DNA of 64,000 bases from contig NZ_SNWA01000001.1 in the NCBI RefSeq assembly GCF_004361815.1, forward strand, positions 4,402,001 to 4,466,000, written 5' to 3'. Below, in pieces: positions 27,508 to 37,915 of this stretch. The position numbers and the translations under genes were made by a program. The stretch is from Paraburkholderia sp. BL10I2N1 (GTDB lineage Bacteria > Pseudomonadota > Gammaproteobacteria > Burkholderiales > Burkholderiaceae). The notes below the pieces were generated by a model. That model was not told the DNA's origin. It searched no databases and saw nothing but the letters and a program-made list of their open reading frames with translations. The first letter of the stretch is position 1, and every line of letters starts with the position of its first letter.

Positions 27508-28338
27508 TCACACCACGCTGTCCACGTGCCCGGGAACGCACGACAGGTCGCGCATCGGACGCGAGAAGTAGTAACCCTGCACGAGCACGTTCGGCCACCG
27601 TGCGAGCCACTGCGCCTGCGCCGCGGTCTCGACGCCTTCGACCACGATGAACACGTCGAGCCCTTCGAGTAGCGAAAGGATGCCCGACACGACGGTCTCC
27701 GCACGCTGGCACCCAGGCGCTGCCCCCAGCAGCTCGCGCGCGAGCTTGACCGTGTCGACATCGAAGGCGCTCAGGAGCGCGAGCGACGAATAGCCGGTGC
27801 CGAAGTCGTCGATCGCGAGACGGATACCGGACTGGCGCAGCGGTTTCGTCAGTGATTTCGTCGCCAGGATTTTTGCGGTGTCTTCTGTTTCTGCGAGTTC
27901 GATTTCGAGCAGGTCCATCGACACGCCGTGTGAGCGTGCGATACGCTCGAATTCCTCGGCAAAGTGCTCGTAAGCGGCTACTGAAGGGGGCACGTTGATG
28001 GCGACCGGGCACACGGTCTGCCCCGCGCGCAGCGCGCGGCCCAGCTGGCAGCACGCGCTGTCGATCACGAACCAGGTCAGTTGCAGCGCGACCTGCGGGT
28101 TTTTCAGCACGACGAGGAACGCCTCCGGCAACAACAGGCCGTAGTCGGGATGCATCCAGCGAATCAGCACTTCGATGCGCGACAGGCCTCCGGTGCTGAT
28201 TTGGTAGATACCCTGAAACGCCAGATGAAACTCGCCCGCGGCGAGCCCCAAGGAGACCCGCCGTTCTAAATCGGAAAACGGAATGGCTGCGGCACTTTGG
28301 GGTGCCGACGCATCCTTGTGGTCGTCATTCACTTGCAT
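27508..28338 (-). CDS. Stand-alone EAL-domain protein
   Basis: The 276-residue protein is essentially an EAL phosphodiesterase fold for c-di-GMP. The signature appears as IEVLIRW (EVL in place of EAL, catalytic Glu kept). Other ligands are INVPP (Asn), [18 protein letters not shown] (the DDFG loop), VKLAREL (Lys), VVEGVET and VQGYYFSRP. Most metal and catalytic residues are present, so activity is possible. There is no membrane helix or sensor domain. It converges on the flavin/iron-sulfur fusion gene with 18 bases between. Confidence 0.85.
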   Translation of the reverse strand: MQVNDDHKDASAPQSAAAIPFSDLERRVSLGLAAGEFHLAFQGIYQISTGGLSRIEVLIRWMHPDYGLLLPEAFLVVLKNPQVALQLTWFVIDSACCQLGRALRAGQTVCPVAINVPPSVAAYEHFAEEFERIARSHGVSMDLLEIELAETEDTAKILATKSLTKPLRQSGIRLAIDDFGTGYSSLALLSAFDVDTVKLARELLGAAPGCQRAETVVSGILSLLEGLDVFIVVEGVETAAQAQWLARWPNVLVQGYYFSRPMRDLSCVPGHVDSVV

Positions 28339-28714
28339 GGGTACGCGTTGGCCGGGAAGTTGAGTGTTTTGTCAGTCCACATACCACCGCACGTTCCGTA
28401 CCAGGCGACGCATGCGCGCCTGCAAGCGAGCAGGCGCGCGCCTCGCGGGCACGCCTTCTGGGCGAGACCGTTCCGCCGAATCAATCGAGCGTTCGTAAAT
28501 GTTTCACCTGCGTAACGTGACGCGAAGTGACCGCGACGCCAGTGTCGTGTCATTGTCCACGTCGGTGAGGTTATCGTTCCCCGCACCAGCGCATCACTGT
28601 CTACGCTTACGCCGTGGCGCCCGCCCTGCTCACTCGGCTTCCTGGGTGCACCACCGCATCCACTCTGAAGTGATGCGGCAGCATAGACCGTTAGTTGCGT
28701 TTGTAACCAGACCA
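28339..28714. other. Gap upstream of the EAL gene
   Basis: I see no supported gene. The part next to 28338 must hold the EAL gene's promoter. A short inverted repeat (CGCGCCTGC...GCAGGCGCG type) lies around 28415-28440. Confidence 0.35.
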
Positions 28715-29005
28715 CTACTTCGCAAACAGCGACGCCATCTCGGCAAACGCCTTGATCTCGATGGCATTGCCCGACGGATCGGGGAAGAACATCGTTGCCT
28801 GTTCGCCGACTTCGCCCTTGAAGCGGATGTGCGGCTCAATGAATCCGTGGGCGGCGCCCGTCGAGAATGCGATCAGGACATTGGGCGAACTGCTGAGCGA
28901 GTTGAGCGCACGGCGCGAGTGATCATGCAGATGCGGGCCGCCGCGCAGCACCGCTTCGAGATAGGTCAGCATGTGCTGCCAGGGAAGTTCCTCGCGCAGC
29001 AGCAA
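28715..29005 (-). pseudogene. Glyoxalase/VOC-family C-terminal fragment
   Basis: The minus-strand frame ends with [20 protein letters not shown], then [20 protein letters not shown]. This is the well-known C-terminal half of a VOC (glyoxalase/dioxygenase superfamily) protein, with the metal-ligand Glu in AIEIKAF. The preceding part ([17 protein letters not shown]) is followed by sequence that does not fit the family, and no N-terminal half or start codon is found. The first module has been lost, so it is a remnant. It sits between two c-di-GMP genes. Confidence 0.65.
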
Positions 29006-29099
29006 TTCATCATCATCTACCCGTCGATGATGGATCTGCGGGAGCCTGCAAAGAAGTAGCAGTTGACGAATATTCGAGGGCAGCAGTGAAGCGGTGCTG

Positions 29100-32000
29100 T
29101 CAGGCCACCTCCCGCTCATTCGACCAACACCACAGTTCCTCGGGCGATAGCGCCCGCGCATACAGGAAGCCTTGCAGTTCATCGCAGCCGATTCCGCGCA
29201 GGATCTGCGCCTCGTGCTCGCTTTCGACGCCTTCCGCCACGACACGCAGCCCAAGTTCATGTCCCAGTTCGATGATCGCCTTGATGATCGCCAGATCCGC
29301 CGGCGCGTCAAGCATGTCGTGCACGAAGGCGCGGTCGATCTTGAGCCGGTCGAGCGGGAAGCGGTTCAGGTAGCTGAGGCTCGAATAACCGGTGCCGAAG
29401 TCGTCGAGCGACAGCTTCACACCGAGCGCACGGATCGCCCTGATCGCCTCCAGGTAGTTTTCGGCGCTATCCATCAGCACGGTTTCGGTGATTTCGAGTT
29501 CGAGCAGTTCTGGCGGCACCCGGTGCGTCACGAGGCTGCGCCCGAGCGTCTCCAGCAGATCCGGCGCACGTAGCTGGATTGCCGACAGGTTGATCGACAC
29601 GCGGATATCCAGCAGATCCTGGCCGCGCCATTGCGCGATCTGACGGCAGGCTTCATCGATGACCCACGCGCCGATCGGAATGATGAGGCGCGTTTCTTCC
29701 GCGACCGGAATGAACTGCGCCGGGGTAACCGTACCTATTTGCGGACTGTTCCAGCGCAACAATCCCTCGACCCCAACCAGTTCGCCCGTGCGTGCATCGA
29801 CGCAGGGCTGATACGCAAGCCGCAGTTCCTTCCGCTCGATCGCGGTGCGCAGACACGCTTCGAGTGCGAGGCGATAGCGCGCGTGCTCGGCCATGTCGGG
29901 TGAGAAGAACTTGACCAGGTTGCGCCCGGCCGCCTTCGCCTGATACATCGCCGCGTCGGCGTTCTGCATCAGCGTTTCGATGTCGTGTCCATCTTCCGGA
30001 TAGAGCGCTACCCCGATGCTGCATGACACCTGCAAGGTCATGCCGCCGATTTCGTGCGGTTCGCGCACGAGCGGAATCAGACGCTCGTCGAGTGTGCGCG
30101 CGACGTCCGCCGCGTTGGTCACGCCGCTCAGAATGACCGTGAACTCGTCACCGCCCAGCCGGCTCACCGTATCGTTGGTGCGCACTGCCTGCAGCAGCCG
30201 TCGCGACACGGAGCGCAGCAGGCCGTCGCCGATATGGTGGCCGAGCGAGTCGTTGATGATCTTGAAGCGGTCGAGATCGATGAAGAGCACGGCCACGCGC
30301 TGCCCCGTAATCTGCGCATTGCCCAGCACCACGCCGAGCCGTTTGGCGAACAGCGCACGGTTCGGCAGTTCCGTCAGCACGTCGTGCTCGGCGAGGAACT
30401 GGATGCGCGCTTCGCTCTTTTTGCGGTCGGTGATATCAATCAGCGTGCAGATGTAATGCGACACGCTGCCCCGTTTGTCGCGTACCGCGCTGATCATCAG
30501 CCACGCCGGATAGTCGCCGCCCTCGCGCCGGCGCACCTGGGCCTCGCCATGCCACGTGCTCGACCGGTCGACCAGCGCCGCGACGCCCGGGATCACCGCT
30601 TCGCCGCCCGGGCCGCCGATGATGAATGCGGGCGGCTTGCCGGCGACATCGTCGGCGCGATAGCCCGTCGCGCGATGGAACGACGCGTTGGCCGTCACGA
30701 AGCGGCGTTGGTCGTCGAGGATCACGATCGCCTCCGACGAGGCTTCGAACACCTTCCCCCACAGTTCGAGCCGCTGCTCCATCAGCTTGATCTGGTTGAT
30801 CGGCGTGAATGCTGTCAGCACGGCATCGCGTCCCTGGAAATTCAGACGACGCGCGGACAGCATCGCCCAGGTCGGTTCCGCCGTGGCCTTCCAGCGCACT
30901 TCGAATTCGTCCACCGCGTCGCGATCGGACAGTTGCTGAAAGAAGCGCGCGCGCACGGCCGAATCGAGACCGAAAGCCCATGGGTCGATCCCGCAGCCGT
31001 TCAGCCAGTAGAGCGCCGGCTTGTTCGCGTGCAGCACTTCATGGCCGGGAATCGCGGTGACCACCATCGGCACCGGTGTCGCTTCGACGAGGGCGTGCTG
31101 CGCCGCCGACGCCCGCGCGCTAGCGGCCAGTTCCTTTTGCACATCGCGTTCGCGGTCGAGCTGTTCGAGCATTTCGTTAAAGCCCGTCACCAACTGACCG
31201 ATTTCATCCTGGCTGTGCCAGCGGGCCCGCAGCGAATGGTCGCCGGTACGGCGCACGGTATCCATCACGCGCGCCAGATGGCGCAATGGCCGCGAAATCT
31301 GCTGGGCGACGAAGTACACCATGCCGAGAATGCCGCACAGAAGAAAGAGCGCCGTGCCGAGATGAAGCCACATGCGCTGGAACAGACCGCGCACCCGCGC
31401 ACGCAACAGTTCGTCCAGCTGGGTCCCGGTGTCGCTCCAGGCCTGCTGCACACGGCCCGCCAGCGCCTGCTGCGCGTCGTCGACCGCGCGCAGCATGGCA
31501 GGATCGGCGGCCCCTCCGCTGTCCACCACCACGCGCGCAACGCCGCGATACGCTTCCACTGCGGCACGCATCTCTTCGACCGACGGCCTGAGCGTTACGT
31601 CGAGCGTGTGGTTGGCCGCGGTCGCTTCGTCGAGGTCGGAGCGCAGCCCTTGCAGCACCGCGTCGAGCTGCCCTTCGAGCACGAGATAGCGCGTACGCAT
31701 TTCTTCATGCACCGACGACGCGCGCGGCTGGCTGTGCAGTTGCCGTCCAATGCGGTTGACGGAATCGAGCAACGCCGGATAACGCAGGATCGACAGCGAC
31801 ATCGAGTAGTAGCTGTCGAGATCGGGGTCGAGAATCAGATTGGACTGGTTGCCGACCCGCGTGACGAGTTCGCGGCAGGCGTCGAGCGCGTCATCGACCG
31901 CGGCGGCGCGCGGGTGCGGTTGCTGTGTGAGAACTTCGAGCGCCGCGCGCACGCGCTGGTTGAGCGCGGCGCTTTCCATGTTCGCGCCGTAGCGCCCTTC

Positions 32001-32276
32001 GGCTTTGGCAAGACCGTCCGCCGCCTGGTCGAACGAGGCCGCCGAAGGAGGCTGGCCCGCCCCGGCAAGCGCCACGTCGACGAGCGCATCGCGCACGGTT
32101 CTGACGTAGGCATTGCCGACGATCTCCTTGTTCGAGAAATCGATGGCGAGGTATTTTTCGTGGATCAGAATGCCGCTGATGTAGACGACCGCAGTCAGAT
32201 CGAGCAGATAGATCAACAGCAGTTTTCTGCCCACGCGAAGACGCGCGAGCAGCCGGAAAAAGAGATTGCGCTTCAT
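29100..32276 (-). CDS. Membrane-bound HAMP-PAS-GGDEF-EAL protein
   Basis: This is a 1058-residue sensor from [20 protein letters not shown]; an ATG 15 codons earlier is also open. A first membrane helix lies near residues 18-38. A helical periplasmic sensor (40-300) and a second helix (about 300-325, [20 protein letters not shown]) follow. Next come HAMP (to about 380), two PAS regions (about 395-500, 520-635) and GGDEF ([10 protein letters not shown], about 650-800). EAL has VEGLLRW (EGL variant), [22 protein letters not shown] and LKIDRAF. It couples an envelope signal to c-di-GMP turnover. Which activity dominates cannot be told. Confidence 0.93.
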   Translation of the reverse strand: MKRNLFFRLLARLRVGRKLLLIYLLDLTAVVYISGILIHEKYLAIDFSNKEIVGNAYVRTVRDALVDVALAGAGQPPSAASFDQAADGLAKAEGRYGANMESAALNQRVRAALEVLTQQPHPRAAAVDDALDACRELVTRVGNQSNLILDPDLDSYYSMSLSILRYPALLDSVNRIGRQLHSQPRASSVHEEMRTRYLVLEGQLDAVLQGLRSDLDEATAANHTLDVTLRPSVEEMRAAVEAYRGVARVVVDSGGAADPAMLRAVDDAQQALAGRVQQAWSDTGTQLDELLRARVRGLFQRMWLHLGTALFLLCGILGMVYFVAQQISRPLRHLARVMDTVRRTGDHSLRARWHSQDEIGQLVTGFNEMLEQLDRERDVQKELAASARASAAQHALVEATPVPMVVTAIPGHEVLHANKPALYWLNGCGIDPWAFGLDSAVRARFFQQLSDRDAVDEFEVRWKATAEPTWAMLSARRLNFQGRDAVLTAFTPINQIKLMEQRLELWGKVFEASSEAIVILDDQRRFVTANASFHRATGYRADDVAGKPPAFIIGGPGGEAVIPGVAALVDRSSTWHGEAQVRRREGGDYPAWLMISAVRDKRGSVSHYICTLIDITDRKKSEARIQFLAEHDVLTELPNRALFAKRLGVVLGNAQITGQRVAVLFIDLDRFKIINDSLGHHIGDGLLRSVSRRLLQAVRTNDTVSRLGGDEFTVILSGVTNAADVARTLDERLIPLVREPHEIGGMTLQVSCSIGVALYPEDGHDIETLMQNADAAMYQAKAAGRNLVKFFSPDMAEHARYRLALEACLRTAIERKELRLAYQPCVDARTGELVGVEGLLRWNSPQIGTVTPAQFIPVAEETRLIIPIGAWVIDEACRQIAQWRGQDLLDIRVSINLSAIQLRAPDLLETLGRSLVTHRVPPELLELEITETVLMDSAENYLEAIRAIRALGVKLSLDDFGTGYSSLSYLNRFPLDRLKIDRAFVHDMLDAPADLAIIKAIIELGHELGLRVVAEGVESEHEAQILRGIGCDELQGFLYARALSPEELWCWSNEREVA

Positions 32277-32741
32277 AGGGTGGGCCGCGTCCTCACCTGG
32301 ATGATCGGTGACGGCATGCACGATCCCCTCGCGCGTGATGCTGGATCAGCGCTCACGCGCAACGCCGAATGTTCCACAACCGACCTCCAACGAAAGAAAC
32401 CCCAAAGCGCAATGCTGGCCGCACAGAATGGAAAACCGCTTGACTGTCAGGCATATCGGCGTCTCGAACCTCTTCTTTAAGCTTTGCCGGATATTCACTA
32501 TCCCGGTGCGATGGTGCGACACACGGGTGCAGAAAACGCGCGACTGCGTGCGTGCATTGCACCTTCAGCAGGCAGCCGGACAACAGGCCGAGGCGCGTCT
32601 CACGCACCGTTGGCCGACTGCAAACTTACATCAGACAAAAAGCAGAAAGGCGCGTGATGCACAACGTTTTTCAACGTCGCACATCACGCGCCCTTTGACC
32701 TGCAGCGGAGCTGCAGCCTCTGGCAATACTCGCCTGGCAGA

Positions 32742-34340
32742 TCAGCCTGCGACCAGCGCTTCCTCCGCGCTTTCGATCACCTCTTCGTCTTCGATGGTGT
32801 TGCGGATCAGGTGATCGAACGCACCAAGCGATGCCTTCGCGCCCTCGCCCACGGCGATCACGATCTGCTTGAACGGCACCGTGGTCACGTCGCCCGCGGC
32901 GAACACGCCAGGCACCGACGTCGCGCCCTTCGCGTCCACCACGATCTCACCATGCTTCGACAGTTCGACCGTACCCTTGAGCCATTCCGTGTTCGGCACG
33001 AGGCCGATCTGGACGAACACACCTTCAAGTTCGATTCGCTTCGTTTCGCTCGAACGCAGATCCTTGTAGACGAGGCCGTTGACCTTCTTGCTGTCGCCGG
33101 TGATTTCAGTGGTCTGCGCCTGGGTGATAACCGTCACATTGGCGAGGCTGCGCAGCTTGCGTTGCAGCACTTCGTCCGCGCGCAGCTGGGCGCCGAATTC
33201 GATCAGCGTGACTTCACGCACGATGCCGGCCAGATCGATGGCCGCTTCGACGCCCGAGTTGCCGCCGCCGATCACGGCCACGCGCTTGCCCTTGAAGAGC
33301 GGACCATCGCAGTGCGGGCAATACGCAACGCCATGGTTACGATACTCACGCTCGCCCGGTATGTTGATTTCGCGCCAGCGGGCGCCGGTTGCCAGCACAA
33401 TGCTCTTGGCCTTGAGCACGGCACCGTTCGCAAGACGCACTTCGTGGATGCGTCCCGGAATCAGCGCTTCGGCGCGCTGGACGTCCATGATGTCGACGTC
33501 GTAACTTTTCACATGCTGTTCGAGCGCAGTGGCGAACTTCGGTCCTTCCGTTTCCTGCACCGACACAAAATTCTCGATAGCGAGCGTGTCGAGCACCTGG
33601 CCGCCGAAGCGCTCAGCGACGACCCCCGTCTTGATGCCCTTGCGCGCCGAGTAGATCGCCGCCGCCGCACCGGCCGGCCCACCGCCGACGATCAGCGTAT
33701 CGAACACCGGCTTCGTCGCCAGTTCCTTCGCCGCCCGTGCGCCTGCGCCAGTGTCGAGCTTCGCGAGGATCTCCTTCACACCACTGCGGCCCTGGCCGAA
33801 CACGTCGCCGTTCAGGAACATCGTCGGCACGGCCATGATCTGGCGCGACTCGACTTCGTTCTGGAACAGCGCACCGTCGATCGCCACGTGACGGATGCGC
33901 GGATTGATCAGCGCCATCACGTTCAGCGCCTGCACGACTTCCGGGCAGTTCTGGCACGACAGCGAGAAATACGTTTCAAACTGATAGTCGCCGTTGAGAT
34001 TGCGGATCTGTTCGATTACCGCATCGTCGAGCTTGACCGGATGGCCGCCCACCTGCAGCAGCGCCAGCACGAGCGACGTGAATTCGTGGCCCATCGGAAT
34101 GCCGGCGAAGCGGATGCCCGTGTCCCTGCCCGGCTCGCCGATCGAGAACGACGGCTTGCGTTCGTCGTCGCTGCGACGCTCGATCACACTCACGCGCGCC
34201 GACAGCGAAGCGATATCGGTGAGCAATGCCAGCAGTTCCTGCGATTTGGCGCTGTCGTCGAGCGAAGCGATGATCTCGATCGGCCGGCTGACCTTCTCGA
34301 GGTACGTTTTCAACTGGGTCTTGAGGTTGGCGTCCAGCAT
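32742..34340 (-). CDS. ahpF: Alkyl hydroperoxide reductase subunit F
   Basis: The 532-residue flavoprotein starts [20 protein letters not shown]. The N-terminal double thioredoxin fold carries [12 protein letters not shown] (the CxxC that reduces AhpC). The FAD domain has [19 protein letters not shown], and the NADH-linked disulfide centre is [17 protein letters not shown] electrons pass through FAD and both disulfides to AhpC. A longer in-frame start exists but its extra 38 residues are unlike the family. It lies 164 bases downstream of ahpC on the same strand. Confidence 0.96.
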   Translation of the reverse strand: MLDANLKTQLKTYLEKVSRPIEIIASLDDSAKSQELLALLTDIASLSARVSVIERRSDDERKPSFSIGEPGRDTGIRFAGIPMGHEFTSLVLALLQVGGHPVKLDDAVIEQIRNLNGDYQFETYFSLSCQNCPEVVQALNVMALINPRIRHVAIDGALFQNEVESRQIMAVPTMFLNGDVFGQGRSGVKEILAKLDTGAGARAAKELATKPVFDTLIVGGGPAGAAAAIYSARKGIKTGVVAERFGGQVLDTLAIENFVSVQETEGPKFATALEQHVKSYDVDIMDVQRAEALIPGRIHEVRLANGAVLKAKSIVLATGARWREINIPGEREYRNHGVAYCPHCDGPLFKGKRVAVIGGGNSGVEAAIDLAGIVREVTLIEFGAQLRADEVLQRKLRSLANVTVITQAQTTEITGDSKKVNGLVYKDLRSSETKRIELEGVFVQIGLVPNTEWLKGTVELSKHGEIVVDAKGATSVPGVFAAGDVTTVPFKQIVIAVGEGAKASLGAFDHLIRNTIEDEEVIESAEEALVAG

Positions 34341-34504
34341 GGCTATTCGATTCCGTAGCGAGAGTTGGGTGCGTTCGCCCGCGTCGCGGGGGGCATGAAG
34401 AAGGAACAGGGAACGTTTGGGCCGCGCTGGCGAAAGCCGCGCGGCCGCCCGCACGAAGATGCGCCATCCACCGGATGGCGCGTGATGCTTCAGGCTTGAT
34501 ACGC

Positions 34505-35068
34505 TTAGATCTTGCCGATCAGGTCGAGCGACGGCGTCAGCGTTTCAGCGCCCGGCGTCCACTTGGCAGGGCAGACTTCACCCGGATGCGCCGCGATGTA
34601 TTGCGCAGCCTGCACCTTGCGCAGCAGCTCGCCGGCGTCGCGGCCAATGCCGTTATCATGGATTTCGCACAGCTTGATCTCGCCTTCCGGGTTGATCACG
34701 AACGTGCCGCGCAGCGCCAGGCCTTCTTCTTCGATCAGAACGTCGAAGTTGCGCGAGATCGCCAGCGTCGGATCGGCGATCATCGGATACTTGATCTTCT
34801 GGATCGTGTCCGACGTGTCGTGCCATGCCTTGTGCGTGAAGTGCGTATCAGTCGACACGCTGTAGATTTCCACGCCCAGCTTCTGGAATTCGGCGTAACG
34901 ATCGGCCAGGTCGCCCAGTTCGGTCGGGCAGACAAACGTGAAGTCGGCCGGGTAGAACACGACGACCGACCACTTGCCCTTGAAGTTTTCTTCAGTGACG
35001 GGCACGAAATCGCCGTTGTGATACGCGGTTGCCTTGAAGGGTTTGATCTGGCTGTTGATGATCGGCAT
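34505..35068 (-). CDS. ahpC: Alkyl hydroperoxide reductase subunit C (peroxiredoxin)
   Basis: The 187-residue typical two-Cys peroxiredoxin has the peroxidatic motif [17 protein letters not shown] (Cys about residue 47) and the resolving motif GEVCPAKW (Cys about residue 166). It reduces peroxides and organic hydroperoxides in the cytoplasm and is recycled by AhpF. It is the first gene of the ahpCF unit. The upstream region contains a palindrome of OxyR type at 35129-35150. Confidence 0.97.
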   Translation of the reverse strand: MPIINSQIKPFKATAYHNGDFVPVTEENFKGKWSVVVFYPADFTFVCPTELGDLADRYAEFQKLGVEIYSVSTDTHFTHKAWHDTSDTIQKIKYPMIADPTLAISRNFDVLIEEEGLALRGTFVINPEGEIKLCEIHDNGIGRDAGELLRKVQAAQYIAAHPGEVCPAKWTPGAETLTPSLDLIGKI

Positions 35069-35128
35069 TTGCTGCGTCCTCTTTTTGCGTGGTTGAGAAA
35101 GTGAGGAGAGTATGTCGGCGGATACTTC

Positions 35129-35150
35129 ATAGATGAAGTTGATTATCTAT
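35129..35150. promoter_or_regulatory. Inverted repeat upstream of ahpC (OxyR-type candidate)
   Basis: ATAGAT and ATCTAT form perfect arms separated by 10 bases, 61-82 bases upstream of the ahpC start. This is where a LysR-family activator such as OxyR would bind. The spacing does not match the full four-element OxyR consensus, and no oxyR gene lies in the window. Confidence 0.45.
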
Positions 35151-35359
35151 ATGGCAGTGATTGGTAATTGCTATTCGTCGTATGAGTCGCGCTTTATCGG
35201 GCAGCCAGGGAGCAGGCTCAGGCCTGCGGCGTAGAATTTTGTGTCGTCAGGCGAGAGCGCAGCGCCGCTGCGCCTCGTCAGCCGCGAGTCAAGGCTGCCA
35301 CCCGCGCTGGCGCGTGACGCCGCACCTCCGACCCAGGCTTCCGGCCACCAGGAGCGCAC

Positions 35360-35776
35360 ATGAACACCCCTTCACAGGATGCGAAACCCACCGTAATCAA
35401 GGTCCGGCCCGAGCGCGAGATTCTCACGCGCCAGCGCCTGCCCTACTTCGTCGGGCTGTCGGCGACCACCGCGGGCACGCAAGGGCTGTCGATGTATCTC
35501 GTCGTCGTGCCGCCGGGCGGCCATGCCGAAGCGCATAGTCATTGCGGCTACGAGACCGGTATCTACGTGCTGGAGGGTCGTGTCGAGACGAGATATGGAC
35601 CTGGGTTGCGCGAGTCGGTAGTGACCGAAGCCGGCGACTTCCTGTTTATTCCGCCGGGCGTGCCGCATCAGCCGTTCAACCTGAGCGACACGGCACCGGC
35701 CAAAGCGATCGTCGCCCGCAACCAGCCCGACGAGAACGAACAGGTGCTACCGTACGATCCTGCCGATGAGCAATAG
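35360..35776 (+). CDS. Cupin-domain protein
   Basis: This 138-residue single cupin has a first motif around PGGHAEAHSHCGYETGIYVL, then EGRVETRYG, and a second motif around EAGDFLFIPPGVPHQPFNLS. Together these give the metal ligands (His, His, Glu, then His). Cupins of this size act as small dioxygenases, isomerases or sugar-binding proteins; the substrate is unknown. CAGGAG precedes the ATG. The last 11 bases overlap the start of the next gene, so the two are coupled. Confidence 0.85.
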   Translation: MNTPSQDAKPTVIKVRPEREILTRQRLPYFVGLSATTAGTQGLSMYLVVVPPGGHAEAHSHCGYETGIYVLEGRVETRYGPGLRESVVTEAGDFLFIPPGVPHQPFNLSDTAPAKAIVARNQPDENEQVLPYDPADEQ

Positions 35777-36746
35777 GCGCGACACACCGCCCGTCAAGCC
35801 TCGTGGACGTGACCTCTGCGAAGATCGACGGGCATTCCTGCGTCTTGGCGCGGGCGCAGCTGCGCTCGCATCGCCGTTCGGCCGTTTCGCACTCGCGCAA
35901 GCGCCGGCTCCGGGAGCGCAGATCATGAACAGACGCCCGGTTCCCAGTACCGGCGAAAAGCTACCGGTCGTCGGCTGCGGCACCTGGCGCACGTTCGACG
36001 TCGGCGATGACGAGGCCGCTCACGCAAGGCTCGCCGATGTGCTGCGCGTGCTGTTCGACGCCGGCGGCTCGGTGATCGACTCATCGCCGATGTATGGATC
36101 GTCTGAGGCCGTGACGGGCGCGCTGCTGACCCGGCTATCCGCGCATCAGAAGGCGTTTGTCGCGACCAAGGTCTGGACGCAGGGCCGCGATGAAGGCATC
36201 GCGCAGATGGAAGCATCGATGCGAAAGCTGCAGCAGCCACGCATCGATCTGATGCAGATCCACAATCTGGTCGACTGGCGCACTCAGCTCGCGACGCTGC
36301 GGGACTGGAAAGCGAGCGGCAGGATACGCTACATCGGCATTACGCACTACACGCCGAGCGCGTTCGGTGAGGTGGAAACGATCATGCGCTCCGAAAAAAT
36401 CGACTTCGTGCAGATCGATTATTCGGCCGACGACCGCGACGCGGAAGAGCGCATCCTGCCAGCGGCCAAAGAACGAGGCATCGGCGTGGTGATCAATCAG
36501 CCCTTCGGTGGCGGCAGCCTGCTCGCGCGGCTGCGCGACCGGCCGTTGCCGGGCTGGGCGCAGGAAATCGACTGCACGAGCTGGGCACAGGTTCTGCTCA
36601 AGTTCGTGCTGGCCCATCCGGCGGTCACGTGCGTCATCCCCGGCACAGGCCGTCCCGAGTACATGACCAACAACGTGCGCGCCGGCTTCGGCCATTATCC
36701 GGACGACGCGCTACGCAGGCAGATCGTCGCGGCTATCCGTACCTGA
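35766..36746 (+). CDS. Tat-exported aldo/keto reductase
   Basis: The 326-residue protein has a Tat-like signal (DRRAFLRLGAGAAALAS, about residues 20-45). An aldo/keto reductase barrel follows with the catalytic tetrad region DSSPMYGSS (Asp, Tyr), TKVW (Lys) and QIHN (His). The cofactor-binding end reads CVIPGTGRPEYMTNN. It should reduce a carbonyl using NADPH, although a periplasmic location for an NADPH enzyme is odd; the signal may be an anchor. It overlaps the cupin gene by 11 bases. Confidence 0.85.
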   Translation: MSNRRDTPPVKPRGRDLCEDRRAFLRLGAGAAALASPFGRFALAQAPAPGAQIMNRRPVPSTGEKLPVVGCGTWRTFDVGDDEAAHARLADVLRVLFDAGGSVIDSSPMYGSSEAVTGALLTRLSAHQKAFVATKVWTQGRDEGIAQMEASMRKLQQPRIDLMQIHNLVDWRTQLATLRDWKASGRIRYIGITHYTPSAFGEVETIMRSEKIDFVQIDYSADDRDAEERILPAAKERGIGVVINQPFGGGSLLARLRDRPLPGWAQEIDCTSWAQVLLKFVLAHPAVTCVIPGTGRPEYMTNNVRAGFGHYPDDALRRQIVAAIRT

Positions 36747-36767
36747 CTGCCCGGCCGCCGTTGACGC

Positions 36768-37691
36768 TCAGGCGGCAGCCGCCTGCGGCATCGCATCGCC
36801 CTGCTCGCCGCCGAGTGCTTCGACGATGTCGGCAAACATGCGGCCGAGTTCGAGCGTCATCAACGTGAAGTCGGAATCGAAGCGCTCGTCATCGTTTTGC
36901 GCGGTGGGATCCGACGCGTCCTTGACCACGTCGAGCGGCGTCACGCGCTTGATGGCCAGAGACGGCGTGAGAACAAACGACACCCGGTCGTTCCATGTCA
37001 TCGCAAGACGCATGCACTGCTTGCCTGCCTCGATGTGCCGGCGCATGTCGTCGGCTTCGAGCGCGTGGCCCACGTAGCGCACCGTCGCGTTGCCCTCGGC
37101 GGCTGAACGCAGCTCGGCATCCTGATCCAGCGTGAAGCCGCCCGGCGCCTCGCCGGAAAGCACCCAGTCGGTCATCGCCGCGACCGGCGACTGCGCAACG
37201 CGCACGCTCGCGAGCGGCAACGGGTCGATCGATTTGACGAGCAGCCCGAGCACGTCGTCGCCCAACGTCGGCGAAGCGGCATCGATGACGAGCCAGCCGT
37301 TCACCGTATCGATCCACACGCGCGTATCGCGACGGATGCTGAATGCACGCGGCAGCAGTTCGTCGGTGACCTGCTCCTTGAGTTCGCGCAGCTGTTTGCG
37401 GCCGGGCTTGTAACCCTGCTGCTCCTCGATTTCGAGCGCGCGCGCCTTGGTGACCTGATTGACGACGGAAGCGGGCAGCAGTTTCTTTTCCGAGCGAAAC
37501 GTCAACAGCATCTGGCGGTTGATCGAGTAGACGAGCGCGCCATCATCGCGCGGCGACGCCCAGCCGTGACGCTGCATCTCGACGCTGCTGCCGGGCTGGA
37601 AAGCGTGCGGCGCGAGCCACTTTTCGAGTTGCTCAGGCGTGACGGACCAGGGGGCAGAAAGACGGTGAAGCTGAAGGTTCTTGAACCACAT
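36768..37691 (-). CDS. rdgC: Recombination-associated protein RdgC
   Basis: The 307-residue protein starts [15 protein letters not shown] and has the full RdgC pattern ([67 protein letters not shown]). RdgC forms a ring around double-stranded DNA and limits RecA activity. The ATG was chosen because the family begins with MWFKN. It converges on the aldo/keto reductase gene. Nothing in the frame looks damaged. Confidence 0.95.
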   Translation of the reverse strand: MWFKNLQLHRLSAPWSVTPEQLEKWLAPHAFQPGSSVEMQRHGWASPRDDGALVYSINRQMLLTFRSEKKLLPASVVNQVTKARALEIEEQQGYKPGRKQLRELKEQVTDELLPRAFSIRRDTRVWIDTVNGWLVIDAASPTLGDDVLGLLVKSIDPLPLASVRVAQSPVAAMTDWVLSGEAPGGFTLDQDAELRSAAEGNATVRYVGHALEADDMRRHIEAGKQCMRLAMTWNDRVSFVLTPSLAIKRVTPLDVVKDASDPTAQNDDERFDSDFTLMTLELGRMFADIVEALGGEQGDAMPQAAAA

Positions 37692-37915
37692 GGTATGAGC
37701 GCAGGCAAAGCGCCACATTCTATATGAGAGCTGCGCGGGATCTGAATGAGATCTGTGCAGGCGTTACACGAGACCTGAATGAAACCCATGCAGTATCCGC
37801 AGTGAAATCGACGCGGGCGCTGCGCCAACGCACCTCGCGCGATCGGTCACGTGCGACTCATACGTCGTTCTCGCATTGGCGCATGAGCCTGCCTGAATGT
37901 TGCATGAGGCGCGGC
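37692..37915. other. Short gap with imperfect direct repeats
   Basis: Between rdgC and the MFS gene, TCTGAATGA and CCTGAATGA recur about 36 bases apart, each followed by a CATGCAG or TGTGCAG unit (37738-37795). The two copies look like a decayed duplication. No gene is supported. Confidence 0.35.

Noticed and set aside
30054..32480. An 808-codon plus-strand frame
   Set aside because: It is the antisense shadow of the HAMP-PAS-GGDEF-EAL gene, extremely rich in Arg, His and Gln.
32811..34358. A 515-codon plus-strand frame
   Set aside because: It is antisense to ahpF and resembles no protein.
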